DNA of 64,000 nucleotides from Sphingomonas sp. IC-56 (GTDB lineage Bacteria; Pseudomonadota; Alphaproteobacteria; Sphingomonadales; Sphingomonadaceae). Both the position numbers and the translations under genes were made by a program. The stretch is taken from assembly GCF_021043375.1 (NCBI RefSeq), contig NZ_JAJNDV010000009.1, forward strand, positions 62,001 through 126,000, written 5' to 3'. Below are positions 27,185 to 37,132 of this stretch, piece by piece. Numbering within the stretch: position 1 is the stretch's first letter; every line of letters begins with the position of its first letter. The notes below the pieces were generated by a model that saw nothing but the letters and a program-made list of their open reading frames with translations, ran no database searches and was not told where the DNA came from.

Positions 27185-28870
27185 TCAGGCGGGGACGCGC
27201 TGGCCGCCTGCGGCGCGGCGCTCGACCATTGCGGAGCGCCACCATTCGGCGAGCACCAGCACCACCGCCACCCCGCCCAGCCCTGCGGTCAGGAAGAAGA
27301 TGTCGGCATAGCCGTAGCGCTCGATCGCCTCGCCCGTAGCGGCACGGCCGAGCGCGCCGACCAGGAAGGTCATCGAGGAGAGCAGCGCATATTGCACCGC
27401 GCTGTATTCGCGTGCGGTGATCGAGGAGATGTAGGCAACGAACGCAGTGCCCGCGAGGCCGCCGGCGATGTTCTCGCCCGAGATCGCCACCATCAGCCGC
27501 AGCATCCGCAGATCGACACCGAGCCGATCGAGGAAGAACAGCTGGGAAAAGGCGTCGATGTTCGCCCCGCCCAGCGCGAGATCGGCATAAAGCAGGTTGG
27601 ACAGCGCTGCGACGATGCCTCCGACGAGCAGCGTCGGCATGCGGCCAAGCGTCGCCAGCAACAGGCCGCCCACTGCGACGCCCAGGATGGTCATGACGAC
27701 GCCGAACAGCTTGGAGGCGAAGGCGACCTCGTCATTCGTGTACTGGAGTTCGCCCAGATAGAAGGGGAAGGCGAACGGCGCCCAGATGGAATCCGCGATG
27801 CGATAGAGCAGGATCACCGCCAGCACGAGCAGCGCCCCCCAGCGCAGCCGGCCGACAATCTCGGCGAGCGGCAGGATCAGCGCGCGGTAGCTGTGGTTGG
27901 CGAACGCCTGGGCGCCGCGCGGCGGGGCTTCGGCGGCGCCTTCATGGTGCGGCAGGCGGTTGGTCCACCCGGCGATCAGCGCCGGCACGATCACCGTCGC
28001 GACGATGATCCAGGGGCCCCAGGTCTGGGTAAAGGCGCCGGAGGACGGCGCGGTCGCACCGGGGGCCACCGGGCGCAGCGCCTCGACCATGAAGCTGCCC
28101 AGCAGCAGGATCGCCCAGGCCCAGCAGAGCGCGACGACGGCGAGCGCAATGCTGCGCTTGGCCGGAACCGGGACGGCGTGGCCGGCAAGCGGCGAGACGC
28201 GTTCGGCGGGATCGCTCGGCGCCTCTGGCGTGAACAGCGTCATCGCCACCGCCGCGAGCATCACGAAGCCGAAGCCGACATACACGGTGGGCCAGCTGAG
28301 GCGCGCCGCCAGCACCAGCGCCAACGCGCCACCGGCGAGCGCGGCGAAACGGTTGCCCAGTTGATAGATCGCCGACAGCAGCTCCACCGTCGCCGCCTCG
28401 TCGGCCACTTCGATGCGCCAGGCGTCGATCACCACGTCCTGTGTCGCCGAGAGGAAGGCGGCGATCACCGCCAGCACCGCAAAGCTGCCGATCGCGGTCA
28501 GCGGGTCGGTAGCGGCGAGCAGCCAGAGCAGCACCGCGAGCGCTCCCTGGCACAGCACCAGCCACGACCGCCGCCGACCCAGCCGGTCGAGCAGCGGCAG
28601 CCGCACGCGGTCCACCACCGGCGACCACAGGAACTTGAAGGCATAAGCGAGGCCAATCCACGACAGCACACCAATGGTGGCAAGGCTGACCTTCAGTTCG
28701 CCCAGCCACGCGTTCAGCGTGCCGATCAGCAGCACGAAGGGGAGGCCCGAGGCGAAGCCCAGCACGAGCATGGCCGTCGTCTTCCGATTGCGCATCGCCG
28801 CGCGGACCAGCGCCCAGCCCTTCAGTTTCTCGCTCAACCCTGCACCCTCGTTCGCTGCTGGGCGGGACAC
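27185..28870 (-). CDS. ampG: AmpG-like major facilitator permease
   Basis: Inner-membrane MFS protein with about 12-14 predicted spans, 561 aa at the longest. The start of the membrane domain (MLVLGFASGLPFVLLIGTLNAWL) and DRLGRRRSWLV after span 3 match AmpG, the importer of anhydromuropeptides for cell-wall recycling. There is a longer central loop with a small hydrophobic pair (about residues 225-300) that classic AmpG lacks. The start is uncertain: GTG at 28870 has no ribosome binding site, while TTG at 28837 (giving MSEKLKGWALV) has GAGGG upstream. Substrate is inferred from family. Confidence 0.8.
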   Translation of the reverse strand: MSRPAANEGAGLSEKLKGWALVRAAMRNRKTTAMLVLGFASGLPFVLLIGTLNAWLGELKVSLATIGVLSWIGLAYAFKFLWSPVVDRVRLPLLDRLGRRRSWLVLCQGALAVLLWLLAATDPLTAIGSFAVLAVIAAFLSATQDVVIDAWRIEVADEAATVELLSAIYQLGNRFAALAGGALALVLAARLSWPTVYVGFGFVMLAAVAMTLFTPEAPSDPAERVSPLAGHAVPVPAKRSIALAVVALCWAWAILLLGSFMVEALRPVAPGATAPSSGAFTQTWGPWIIVATVIVPALIAGWTNRLPHHEGAAEAPPRGAQAFANHSYRALILPLAEIVGRLRWGALLVLAVILLYRIADSIWAPFAFPFYLGELQYTNDEVAFASKLFGVVMTILGVAVGGLLLATLGRMPTLLVGGIVAALSNLLYADLALGGANIDAFSQLFFLDRLGVDLRMLRLMVAISGENIAGGLAGTAFVAYISSITAREYSAVQYALLSSMTFLVGALGRAATGEAIERYGYADIFFLTAGLGGVAVVLVLAEWWRSAMVERRAAGGQRVPA

Positions 28871-28928
28871 TAGCGTGGTGGGCGCAGAAGACTAGTCCGG
28901 CTCGGGTGCTTCCCTTCCGTCCTCCTTC

Positions 28929-29015
28929 GTCACCCCGGCCTTGAGCCGGGGTCCCGCTTCTGTTTGGGCGGCCGAAGAAGAAGAAGCGGGATCCCGGCTC
29001 AAGGCCGGGATGACG
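28929..29015. repeat. Inverted pair of REP-like repeats
   Basis: Two copies of the unit also seen at 1961-1996 face each other: one reads CGTCACCCCGGCCTTGAGCC from 28929, the other GGCTCAAGGCCGGGATGACG ending at 29015. Together they can form a long cruciform or, in RNA, a long hairpin. They fill the 310-nt divergent region between the AmpG-like gene and the small membrane peptide. The rest of that region shows no other gene. Confidence 0.85.
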
Positions 29016-29181
29016 GTAGGGACCGTGGGCGGGTGTCGCAACACTCGCCGCGTGCCGGTGCCGCTATGGTTTCCCATTCCTGCACGCGCCCTCCGGGCAA
29101 ACCCGCACGCGTGGCCGACCGGATCCCGCAGCGGCGGGGCGCACGCTATCTGAAGGCTCTAGCCAGCCGAGGATTACTCCC

Positions 29182-29319
29182 ATGCCCTTGTTGCCCCCCG
29201 AATTTGCCGAGCACACGGAAGAACGGATTCATCCGGCGCTGACCCTGCTGCTCGTGCTCGCCGCGTCGGGCTTGGGCTGGGCGATGATCTTTGCGCTGCT
29301 GTTCCTGCGGGAGCTTTAA
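29182..29319 (+). CDS. Small single-span membrane peptide (45 aa)
   Basis: An ATG-started frame encoding 45 residues: a polar, Glu/Pro-rich N-terminus (MPLLPPEFAEHTEERIHP), then a hydrophobic segment (residues 19-42) sufficient for one membrane span, ending RRE-like with REL. GAGG lies about 10 nt upstream. Its TAA overlaps the TAA of the response regulator on the other strand by 4 nt. No function can be assigned; it is short enough to be missed by most gene callers. Confidence rests on start context and composition only. Confidence 0.5.
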   Translation: MPLLPPEFAEHTEERIHPALTLLLVLAASGLGWAMIFALLFLREL

Positions 29320-29747
29320 GCCGCGGATTTGAACAGGCTGAAGCTTTGGGGCAGGCGCTTGGGCTCCTGTCCTTCGAGTACCGCCTCGATCGCCTTGATC
29401 GCCGCCAACAGGTCGCGCTGCGGATAGGGCTTGGCCAGGCAGCCGACCGCAAGCGAGCGCGCTTCGCCCGGGCAGCTCCCGGTCACGAACAGCACCTGGA
29501 TGCCGCGCTGGATCGCCGCGCGGGCCACTTCCACCCCGCTGCCATCGGACAGGCTGATATCGACCAGGATCAGGTCGAGCGTCTCGGCCTCGCCCACGGC
29601 GACCAGCGCATCGGCGACCGAATCGACCGTGCCGACAATCTCGAACCCTTCGCCCGTCAGGAAATGCTCGGTGTCGAACGCGACCAGCGGCTCGTCCTCC
29701 ACGACCAGCACCCGCTCGATCAGCCGTTTCTTCTTCCCGAACAACAT
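29316..29747 (-). CDS. Single-domain response regulator
   Basis: A 143-residue stand-alone receiver domain with no output domain. It has the acidic pocket (VVEDEP, residues 15-20), the phosphoacceptor Asp63 (LVDISL), the switch Thr89 (FVTG) and Lys106 (AKPYP). A basic N-terminus (FGKKKRL) and a short tail (about 120-143) flank it. The DxSLSDGSG motif is the type paired with HWE/HisKA_2 kinases in alphaproteobacteria. No kinase lies nearby. I chose ATG 29747 (GGGGCGG upstream) over GTG 29762. Confidence 0.88.
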   Translation of the reverse strand: MLFGKKKRLIERVLVVEDEPLVAFDTEHFLTGEGFEIVGTVDSVADALVAVGEAETLDLILVDISLSDGSGVEVARAAIQRGIQVLFVTGSCPGEARSLAVGCLAKPYPQRDLLAAIKAIEAVLEGQEPKRLPQSFSLFKSAA

Positions 29748-29863
29748 CGCACCGCCCCACACGCGGCGAGGTTTAGCACCCCACCTGGATCTCGAACGCG
29801 CGAAAGCCGTTTCCGCGCCGCGATAATTTTTGCTCCCCGCCGCATAATCGCTATATCGCGCCG

Positions 29864-31258
29864 GTGCCCCCGTCCAATCCCAAAGAAACGCAGCGCATCG
29901 CCAAGCTGCTAGCCCGTGCCGGAATCGCGTCGCGCCGCGAGATCGAACGCATGATCGCCGAAGGGCGGATCGCGCTGAACGGTGTCACCATCGACACGCC
30001 CGCGACGCTGCTCACCTCCCTGGCAGGGGTGACCGTAGACGGCGACCGGGTGGAAGCGCCCGCGCCCGCACGGCTGTTCCGCTATCACAAGACCGCCGGG
30101 CTGCTGACCGCCGAGTTCGATCCGGCGGGGCGCCCGACCATCTATGACCGCCTGCCCGACGGGTTGCCGCGGGTGATGCCGGTCGGCCGGCTCGACTTGA
30201 ATACCGAAGGCTTGCTGCTGCTTACCAACGATGGCGAGCTGAAGCGAGAGCTGGAACTGCCCGCGACCGGAGTCGAGCGCAGCTACCGCGCGCGCGCTTA
30301 TGGCCAAGTGACGCAGGCGCAGCTCGAGGAACTGATGCTGGGCATCGAGATCGAGGGCATCCGCTATGGATCGATCAACGCCAATATCGAGCGGCGGACC
30401 GGCGCCAATCTGTGGATCGAAATGACGCTGACCGAAGGCAAGAACCGGGAGGTCCGGCGGGTGCTGGAGCATCTGGGGCTGCAGGTCAGCCGGCTGATCC
30501 GGACGCGCTATGGCCCCTTCTATCTGGGCGACCTGCCCGGAGGCGATGTGGACGAAATCCGCCCGGCCGACCTCCAGACCTTCCGCACGGTGCTGTCCAA
30601 GCCCGGGGGCGGCAAGGCGGCGTCGAACCTGCAATTCGCAGTGCGTGCGCGCGTCGAAGCGGCGCCCCGGCCCGAGCCGATCGAGCCCCCTGCCCGGCCG
30701 CGGCGCGGCGCAGTGGAGCCCGAGCGGCCGAGCACGCGCTTTACCCCTCGAGTGACTCCGCCAGCGGCGCGTCCGGTGCGCAACCCCGAGCGGAGCGAGC
30801 GTCCGGTGCGTGACGGGGACCGCCCCACGCGCGGGCGGCGCGACGACGCTGCTACGCCGCGTGGCGGCGTGCAGCGGCCCGAGCGTCCGGCTCCTAGTGC
30901 ACGCCCAGGCGAGCGCGTTGCACCACGTGGTGCCGTGCAGCGGCCTGAGCGCCCGGGTCCTGGCACGCGTCGGCGCGATGGGGATGCCGAGCAGCCCCGC
31001 GCTCGCGAGGGGCGCTTCACGCCACGCGCCACGCCACCCCGCAACGACCGGCCAGAGCGGGAGGAACCGCGCGGCGTCGCCAAGCCCGCCCGCGCCGCAC
31101 GCGCACGGGCGCATCGCGACACGCTGGAGCCGCGCCGTGGCGACGTCACCGCCAGGCCGCAGGCTGGCCGGCCGACAAAGGGTCCGTCCGGCGGACGCGG
31201 AAAGCCTTCGGTGAAGCCGGGCGGCAAGCCTGGCCGTCCGCCGCGGGGGCAGAAATAA
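29864..31258 (+). CDS. rluB: Ribosomal large-subunit pseudouridine synthase RluB-type with long basic tail
   Basis: Pseudouridine synthase modifying 23S rRNA (U2605 in E. coli). The first 240 residues hold the S4 RNA-binding domain (IAKLLARAGIASRREIERMI) and the catalytic domain with Asp in GRLDLNTEGLLLL and the LTEGKNREVRRVLEHLG signature. The remaining 220 residues are low-complexity, rich in Arg, Pro, Gly and Ala, with short repeats such as VQRPERPAP and VQRPERPGP. The start is GTG at 29864. The stop overlaps rsmD as TAATG. The tail is much longer than in E. coli RluB. Confidence 0.9.
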   Translation: MPPSNPKETQRIAKLLARAGIASRREIERMIAEGRIALNGVTIDTPATLLTSLAGVTVDGDRVEAPAPARLFRYHKTAGLLTAEFDPAGRPTIYDRLPDGLPRVMPVGRLDLNTEGLLLLTNDGELKRELELPATGVERSYRARAYGQVTQAQLEELMLGIEIEGIRYGSINANIERRTGANLWIEMTLTEGKNREVRRVLEHLGLQVSRLIRTRYGPFYLGDLPGGDVDEIRPADLQTFRTVLSKPGGGKAASNLQFAVRARVEAAPRPEPIEPPARPRRGAVEPERPSTRFTPRVTPPAARPVRNPERSERPVRDGDRPTRGRRDDAATPRGGVQRPERPAPSARPGERVAPRGAVQRPERPGPGTRRRDGDAEQPRAREGRFTPRATPPRNDRPEREEPRGVAKPARAARARAHRDTLEPRRGDVTARPQAGRPTKGPSGGRGKPSVKPGGKPGRPPRGQK

Positions 31259-31797
31259 TGCGCGTGATCGCCGGCACCTGGCGCGGACGTCCACTCGGCG
31301 CGCCCAAGGGGCAGACGACTCGCCCCACCGCCGATCGCACCCGCGAGGCGCTGTTTTCGATGCTCACCAGCCGGCTTGGGAGTTTCGAGGAGCTGGCGGT
31401 AGCCGACCTGTTCGCAGGTTCTGGGGCGCTGGGGATCGAGGCGCTGTCGCGCGGCGCGAAATCGTGCCTGTTCGTGGAGCAGGACAAGCCGGCGCTCGAT
31501 GCACTCAAGGCCAACATCGCCAAGCTGGGCGCCACCGGCGCGCAGGTCCGGGCTGGGTCAGTCATGGCGCTGGGGCCCGCGCCGCAGCCGCTGGACCTGA
31601 TCCTGATGGACCCGCCCTATGGCACCGGCGCCGGGTCGGTCGCGCTCGACAAGCTGGGGCGGCTCGGCTGGGCGGGACCCGCGACCTGGATCAGCATCGA
31701 GACGGCCAAGGACGAGCAGATCGACGTGAGCGGCTTCACCGTCGATGTGTCGCGCGTCCACGGCAAGGCGCGGCTCACGCTGCTGCGCGCCGCCTGA
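31258..31797 (+). CDS. rsmD: 16S rRNA (guanine966-N2)-methyltransferase
   Basis: SAM-dependent methylation of G966 in 16S rRNA. The 179-residue protein begins with the family motif MRVIAGTWRGRPL, has the SAM site VADLFAGSGALGIEALSRG and the catalytic DPPYGTG. It shares one nucleotide with the rluB-type stop, so two rRNA-modification enzymes are coupled. Its last 23 nt overlap the MFS gene on the other strand. Confidence 0.95.
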   Translation: MRVIAGTWRGRPLGAPKGQTTRPTADRTREALFSMLTSRLGSFEELAVADLFAGSGALGIEALSRGAKSCLFVEQDKPALDALKANIAKLGATGAQVRAGSVMALGPAPQPLDLILMDPPYGTGAGSVALDKLGRLGWAGPATWISIETAKDEQIDVSGFTVDVSRVHGKARLTLLRAA

Positions 31798-33049
31798 TCA
31801 GCACCAGCCCGGCGAAGCTGAGCAACGCCGCGGCCGACAGATAGCCGCCGACCCAGAGCAGCCCGCCGCGCTTTACCAGTGTTTCGGCGATCAGTGGGGT
31901 GAGCCCACCGCCGATGATCCCGCCGATGTTGAAGGTAACCGACACGCCGGTATAGCGCACGCGCGCCGGGAACAGGCTGGGCAGCCAGGCGCCGAGCGGG
32001 CCATAGACCAGCCCCATCACGAACAGCGCCATCGCGAGCCAGGCGAACAGCAGCGGCAGCGCGTCGGCCGCCACCATCCACGCCATCGCGAGCGCGACGG
32101 GCACGGTCAGCAGGCAGCCGCGCATCAGAACCGTCGTCGCGCCGGTGCGGTCGGCCCATATGCCCGCGGTCAGGATACCCGCGGCCATGAACAAAATCGC
32201 CGCCATCTCAACGCCCAGGAACGCCTCGCGGTCATAGCCCAGATCCTTGGTGCCGTAGCCGATGATGAACACGGTCGCGATGTAGAACAGCGCGAAACAG
32301 GCGACGGTGCCGATGGTACCGGCGAGCGTCGGCAGCAGCTGGGTTCGCAGCAATTCACCGATCGGCACGCGCGGCGGCGGGGCTGCTTCGGCGGCTTTCA
32401 CGAAGGCAGGTGTCTCGGTGAGGCGCAGCCGCACCCACAGGCCAAGACCCACCAGCAAGCCGCTGGCGAGGAACGGCAACCGCCACCCCCATTCGCGGAA
32501 CTGATCGTCGGTCATCACCGCGCCGAGCACCAGAAAGAAGCCGTTGGCGAAGATGAAGCCGACCGGCGCGCCGAGCGGCGGGAAGCTGCCATAGCGGTTG
32601 GCCCAGCCCGGCGGCGCATTCTCCACCGCGAGCAGGCTCGCCCCGCCCCACTCGCCGCCCAACCCCAATCCCTGGCCGAAGCGCATCAGGCAGAGCAGCG
32701 CTGGGGCGAGCCAGCCGATCATGGCATAGGTCGGCAGAAAGGCGATCAGCAGGGTCGACACGCCCATCAACATCAGCGAGGCGACCAGCGTCGACTTACG
32801 GCCCAGCCGGTCACCGAAATGCCCGAACACCAGCCCGCCCAGCGGCCGCGCGAAAAACGCGACGCTGAAGCTGGCATAGGACAGAAGCTGGCGGACCGTC
32901 GGGTCCTCGGCCGGGAAGAACAGCGCCGGGAACACCAGCGCCGCGGCGGTCGCGTAGATATAGAAGTCGTAGAATTCGACGGAGGTGCCCACCAAACTGG
33001 CGAACAGGATGCGCCGGTGCGACGGCGGGTGAGCCACGGGTGTGTTCAT
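31775..33049 (-). CDS. MFS transporter, metabolite:H+ symporter (MHS) type
   Basis: A 424-residue inner-membrane transporter with 12 predicted spans. The N-terminus (LFASLVGTSVEFYDFYIYATAAALVF), the loop 2-3 motif GHFGDRLGRKS and FGQGLGLGGEWGGA are typical of the MHS family (ShiA, ProP, KgtP). The substrate cannot be read from sequence. ATG 33049 gives the family start; the in-frame extension to 33148 lacks homology. It is divergent from dctA, and its 3' end overlaps rsmD by 23 nt. Confidence 0.88.
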   Translation of the reverse strand: MNTPVAHPPSHRRILFASLVGTSVEFYDFYIYATAAALVFPALFFPAEDPTVRQLLSYASFSVAFFARPLGGLVFGHFGDRLGRKSTLVASLMLMGVSTLLIAFLPTYAMIGWLAPALLCLMRFGQGLGLGGEWGGASLLAVENAPPGWANRYGSFPPLGAPVGFIFANGFFLVLGAVMTDDQFREWGWRLPFLASGLLVGLGLWVRLRLTETPAFVKAAEAAPPPRVPIGELLRTQLLPTLAGTIGTVACFALFYIATVFIIGYGTKDLGYDREAFLGVEMAAILFMAAGILTAGIWADRTGATTVLMRGCLLTVPVALAMAWMVAADALPLLFAWLAMALFVMGLVYGPLGAWLPSLFPARVRYTGVSVTFNIGGIIGGGLTPLIAETLVKRGGLLWVGGYLSAAALLSFAGLVLIRRRAAA

Positions 33050-33154
33050 CCCGCCAGCTTCGCGGACGAAGCAAGAGCGGTCAACGCCTGTGGCCGCCGC
33101 GGGCTGGGCATGGCGCCTGCGAGCACCGCGGCAGTGCATCCATGGCATCGTGAT

Positions 33155-33167
33155 TGCGGTGACCGCA
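33155..33167. promoter_or_regulatory. Possible operator in the MFS/dctA divergent region
   Basis: A perfect inverted repeat, TGCGGT-G-ACCGCA, followed 4 nt later by CTTTTT, lies in the 200-nt region between two divergent transporter genes. It could be a regulator site or a weak early terminator in the dctA leader. No regulator gene lies nearby. Confidence 0.3.
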
Positions 33168-33252
33168 GCATCTTTTTAGGGAGTGGGTCCGCTTGGCCGG
33201 GCGGCGTGTTTCACCAGCGGCCCCTGCCAGCACGACAAGAGGAAGCACCGCG

Positions 33253-34596
33253 ATGACCACCATCCCGTACCAGCCTGAAGCGGGCGCCGAGACGCCCGCG
33301 CAGCGGCCCTGGTACCGGCACCTCTACATCCAGGTGCTGATCGCCATCGCAGCCGGCGTGCTCATCGGCCATTTCGCGCCCGCCACGGGCGAAGCGCTCA
33401 AGCCACTGGGCGACGCCTTCATCAAGCTGGTAAAAATGATCATCGCCCCGGTGATCTTCCTCACCATCGTCACCGGGATCGCGGGCATGCGCGACCTCGC
33501 CTCGGTCGGCCGGGTGGCGGGCAAGGCGTTTGGCTATTTCTTCTTCTTCTCCACGCTGGCGCTGATCGTCGGCCTGATCGTCGCCAATGTCATTCGGCCC
33601 GGCGCGGGGCTCAACATCGATCCCGCCACGCTCGACACGTCCAAGGTCGCGGTGTTCGCGGCCAAGGCGCATGAGTCCACGCTTACCGGCTTCCTGATGG
33701 GCATCATTCCCGACAGCTTCCTGTCGGGGCTGACCGAAGGCAACATCCTCCAGACGCTGTTCATCGCCATCCTGTTTGGCATCGGCCTGGCGCTGATCGG
33801 CGATCGCGGCAACCGGATCACCGACGCGCTGGAGGACCTGTCGCTCGCCGTGTTCAAGGTGGTGGCGATCCTGATGAAGGTCGCCCCGATCGGCGCGTTC
33901 GGCGCGATGGCCTTCACCATTGGCGCGTACGGCGTCGGGACGCTTGCCAATCTCGCCATGCTGGTAGGCACCTTTTACCTGACCTCGTTGATCTTCGTCA
34001 TCGTGGTGCTGGGCGCCGTGTCCCGGTTGGCGGGCTTCTCAATCTTCCGGCTGATCGGCTATCTGAAGGCAGAGCTGCTGCTGGTGCTCGGCACGTCGAG
34101 CTCGGAAAGCGCCTTGCCCAGCCTGATGGAGAAGATGGAGCGTGCCGGCTGCGCAAAGTCGGTCGTTGGGTTGGTCGTGCCGACCGGTTACTCGTTCAAC
34201 CTGGACGGGACCAACATCTACATGACGCTGGCGGCCTTGTTCATTGCCCAGGCCTGCAATGTCGACCTGACGCTCGGGCAACAGCTGCTGCTCCTGAGCG
34301 TCGCGATGCTGTCGTCCAAGGGTGCGGCGGGCGTTACCGGCGCCGGGTTCATCACCCTGGCCGCCACCTTGTCGATCGTCCCGAGCGTGCCGGTGGCCGG
34401 CATGGCGCTGATCCTGGGCGTCGACCGCTTCATGTCCGAATGCCGCAGCCTGACCAACTTCATCGGCAACGCCGTCGCTACGGTGGTCGTGTCGCGCTGG
34501 GAAGGACGCCTCGACGAAACGCAGTTCAACCTCGCACTGACCGGAAAGAGTCCGCGCGTCGATCAGATGGATGTCGACGCGGTGCCCGCGGCGTGA
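33253..34596 (+). CDS. dctA: C4-dicarboxylate:cation symporter (DctA family)
   Basis: Inner-membrane importer of succinate, fumarate or malate with Na+/H+, of the DAACS family (447 aa). It has the serine-rich hairpin [17 protein letters not shown], the transport motif [15 protein letters not shown], and the C-terminal [19 protein letters not shown], all diagnostic of DctA. ATG 33253 follows GAGGAAG. Some DAACS members carry glutamate instead, but the motif set fits DctA best. No DctB/DctD pair is in the window. Confidence 0.93.
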   Translation: MTTIPYQPEAGAETPAQRPWYRHLYIQVLIAIAAGVLIGHFAPATGEALKPLGDAFIKLVKMIIAPVIFLTIVTGIAGMRDLASVGRVAGKAFGYFFFFSTLALIVGLIVANVIRPGAGLNIDPATLDTSKVAVFAAKAHESTLTGFLMGIIPDSFLSGLTEGNILQTLFIAILFGIGLALIGDRGNRITDALEDLSLAVFKVVAILMKVAPIGAFGAMAFTIGAYGVGTLANLAMLVGTFYLTSLIFVIVVLGAVSRLAGFSIFRLIGYLKAELLLVLGTSSSESALPSLMEKMERAGCAKSVVGLVVPTGYSFNLDGTNIYMTLAALFIAQACNVDLTLGQQLLLLSVAMLSSKGAAGVTGAGFITLAATLSIVPSVPVAGMALILGVDRFMSECRSLTNFIGNAVATVVVSRWEGRLDETQFNLALTGKSPRVDQMDVDAVPAA

Positions 34597-34881
34597 GGAC
34601 AATGATATGCCATTGCGCCCTTCCTATGGCCGTGGCCGTCTCCATGGATCTGCTGCGCGACCGCGCCAAGGCGACACTCGGCACGCGCTAGGACTTCCGC
34701 GCCTCCAACCGCGCGACGATGCTGGGCAGCAGTCGTGGAGCGGCACGTCGCGGACGGCTGTGGGTGAGGTCATGGGCGGCGCAACCGCATTTTCGCGCTC
34801 CTGGCCCGCCAGCAATTGAGCCGGCCGCCACTTTGCTCTACCCCTTGTCCCGATGCAGTTGAGCGAAGCACCCAAGGGCGC
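34597..34881. other. Intergenic region between dctA and chvI, no gene recognised
   Basis: About 285 nt. Several short frames cross it, including one encoding MDLLRDRAKATLGTR, but none has a ribosome binding site together with a plausible protein. It must carry the chvI promoter. I see no clear hairpin terminator after dctA and no repeat of the families found elsewhere. Confidence 0.5.
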
Positions 34882-35589
34882 ATGACCGCCACGATCGCAC
34901 TGGTCGATGACGACCGGAACATCCTGACGTCGGTCTCGATCGCCCTTCAGACCGAGGGCTTCTTGACCCGCGTCTATTCTGAAGGCGAAAGCGCGCTTAA
35001 GGCTCTGATCGACAACCCGCCGGATCTGGCGGTTCTGGATATCAAGATGCCCCGCATGGACGGGCTCGAGCTGCTCCGCCGCCTGCGCGAGAAGAGCCAG
35101 ATCCCGGTCATCTTCCTGACGTCAAAGGACGATGAACTGGACGAAGCGCTCGGCCTCGCCATGGGAGCGGACGATTACATCGCCAAACCGTTCAGCCAGC
35201 GCCTGCTGATCGCCCGCATCCGCGCCATCCTGCGCCGCACCGAAACCGCGCTGCCCACGGCCGAGGGGGGTCAGCCCCAGCCGGCCGAGGCGCTGGTGCG
35301 CGGGCGGCTAGCCATGGACCCGGCCCGGCACAAGGTCACCTGGGACGGGGCGAACGTGACGCTTACCGTCACCGAATTCCTGATCCTGGAAACGCTGGCG
35401 CAGCGCCCCGGCATCGTGAAGACGCGCAACCAGCTGATGGACGCGGCGTATCAGGATGACATCTATGTCGATGACCGCACCATCGACAGCCACATCAAGC
35501 GCGTCCGGCGCAAATTTCGCCAGGTAGATCCGCAGTTCGACGCCATCGAGACGCTGTATGGCGCCGGCTATCGCTTCTCGGACGAATAA
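34882..35589 (+). CDS. chvI: Response regulator ChvI
   Basis: OmpR-type regulator (235 aa) with a receiver domain (Asp10/Asp11, phosphoacceptor Asp53 in [11 protein letters not shown], Thr80, Lys102 in AKPF) and a winged-helix DNA-binding domain ([32 protein letters not shown]). In alphaproteobacteria ChvI responds to acid or envelope stress and controls surface polysaccharide and motility genes. ATG 34882 starts the receiver domain correctly. The coding region overlaps chvG by 32 nt. Confidence 0.94.
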   Translation: MTATIALVDDDRNILTSVSIALQTEGFLTRVYSEGESALKALIDNPPDLAVLDIKMPRMDGLELLRRLREKSQIPVIFLTSKDDELDEALGLAMGADDYIAKPFSQRLLIARIRAILRRTETALPTAEGGQPQPAEALVRGRLAMDPARHKVTWDGANVTLTVTEFLILETLAQRPGIVKTRNQLMDAAYQDDIYVDDRTIDSHIKRVRRKFRQVDPQFDAIETLYGAGYRFSDE

Positions 35590-37132
35590 CGAGCGCGATC
35601 TCGCGCTCACCTGGTCGACCCGGATCAGTCTCACCGCCCGTATCCTCGCGGTGAACATCTTTGCGCTCGCCTTGCTGGGCAGTGGCTTCTTCTATCTCGA
35701 TTCCTTCCGCAGCCGCATGGTCGACAGCCGCGTCGCCCAGGCCAAGCGGGAGGTGCGGCTTATTGCCCAGGCGCTTGCCTCCGCCACCAACGAGCGGCGC
35801 AATCTGTTGGTGCTCAGCCTTGCGCGTGACACGGGCAACCGCATTCGCCTGTTCGACGAAGATGGGCGGATGCTGGCCGACAGTCAGGAGCTTGGCTTGC
35901 GCAACGTCGTCCTGCGCGATCCGGACAAAGATCCCTGGAACCAGTCCACCGCCCGCTTCCTCGACGCCGTCATCGACACGGTCGCGGGCGCCGATCGCGC
36001 GCCGCTGTTTCGCGAGCAGCCGCGCGACGAAGGCATGGACTGGCCGGACGTGCGCACCGCACGCGAGACGCTCGGTACCCCGGCCACTGTCTGGCGGGCG
36101 CCCGACCGCACGCCGGTGATCACCGCCGGCGCGCCGATCACCCAGCTTGGCGTGGTGATGACCACCACCAATGCGCGCGACATCACCCGCACGGTCCGTA
36201 CCGAGCGCTGGCGGCTCAGCATGGTGTTGGGCATCGTGGCGCTTCTGTCGATCTTCCTGTCGCTGTTCCTGGCACGTACGATCGTCCGCCCGTTGCAGCT
36301 CCTTGCCCGCGCGGCGATCCGCGTCCGTCTGGGCCGTGCCCGCGAAGTAGTGGTCCCCCGCCTGCCTGAGCGCCGCGACGAGATCGGCCTTCTCGCGCGC
36401 GCGGTGTCGGACATGACGCAGGCGCTGCGTGCCCGGATCGACGCGACCGAAGCGTTCGCGGCCGATGTCACCCACGAACTGAAGAACCCGCTGGCTTCGC
36501 TGCGCTCGGCGGTGGACGGCCTCGCCCGCGTGAAGGATCCGGAGCTCCAGGCGCGGCTGCTGGCCATCGTCCAGGACGATGTGCATCGCCTTGATCGGCT
36601 GATCACCGACATTTCCGAAGCCTCACGCCTCGACGCGCAGCTCAGCCGCGCGACGTTCGAGCCCGTCGACATCGGCAGGATGATCGCAGCGCTGATCGCC
36701 CAGCGCGAATCGCGCGGCCTGCCCGATGGCATTCGCATCCACTTCGACCAGCACGCCGACGCGCCGCTCATCGTCCTGGGCGAAGGCGCACGCCTTGAGC
36801 GTGTCTTCGAGAACCTGATCGAGAACGCCCTCTCCTTCTCGCCCCCCGGCGGTCTGATCACGCTCACCGCCTCGAGCGAGGCCGATACACTGATCGTCAC
36901 GGTGGAGGACCAGGGCCCCGGCGTACCTGAAGAAGCGCGCGAAGCGATCTTCCGCCGCTTCCACTCCGTCCGGCCCGATGCGGAGGCTTTCGGGCTTCAC
37001 TCCGGGCTCGGCCTTGCCATCGCCCGCACGATTGTCGAAGGCCATCAGGGGAGCATTTCAGTGGAAACGCGGGAGGAGCGCGTGAGCGGAGCGATGTTCA
37101 TTGTGCGATTGCCGCGGGCGGAACAGGGTTGA
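35558..37132 (+). CDS. chvG: Sensor histidine kinase ChvG
   Basis: Partner kinase of ChvI (524 aa). Order: cytoplasmic N-terminus, first membrane span (about 28-46), a periplasmic sensor region of about 170 residues, second span (about 222-243), HAMP linker, HisKA domain with the phosphorylated His306 ([13 protein letters not shown]), and ATPase domain (N box ENLIENAL, G boxes DQGPGVP and GLGLAIA). The start lies 32 nt inside chvI, so they are coupled. It reads straight into the HprK homologue (TGATG), tying envelope sensing to PTS genes, as in many alphaproteobacteria. Confidence 0.93.
   Translation: MAPAIASRTNNERDLALTWSTRISLTARILAVNIFALALLGSGFFYLDSFRSRMVDSRVAQAKREVRLIAQALASATNERRNLLVLSLARDTGNRIRLFDEDGRMLADSQELGLRNVVLRDPDKDPWNQSTARFLDAVIDTVAGADRAPLFREQPRDEGMDWPDVRTARETLGTPATVWRAPDRTPVITAGAPITQLGVVMTTTNARDITRTVRTERWRLSMVLGIVALLSIFLSLFLARTIVRPLQLLARAAIRVRLGRAREVVVPRLPERRDEIGLLARAVSDMTQALRARIDATEAFAADVTHELKNPLASLRSAVDGLARVKDPELQARLLAIVQDDVHRLDRLITDISEASRLDAQLSRATFEPVDIGRMIAALIAQRESRGLPDGIRIHFDQHADAPLIVLGEGARLERVFENLIENALSFSPPGGLITLTASSEADTLIVTVEDQGPGVPEEAREAIFRRFHSVRPDAEAFGLHSGLGLAIARTIVEGHQGSISVETREERVSGAMFIVRLPRAEQG

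Noticed and set aside
34597-34881. Short frames in the dctA-chvI gap as a possible small gene
   Set aside because: Several frames compete, none with a ribosome binding site and plausible protein together.
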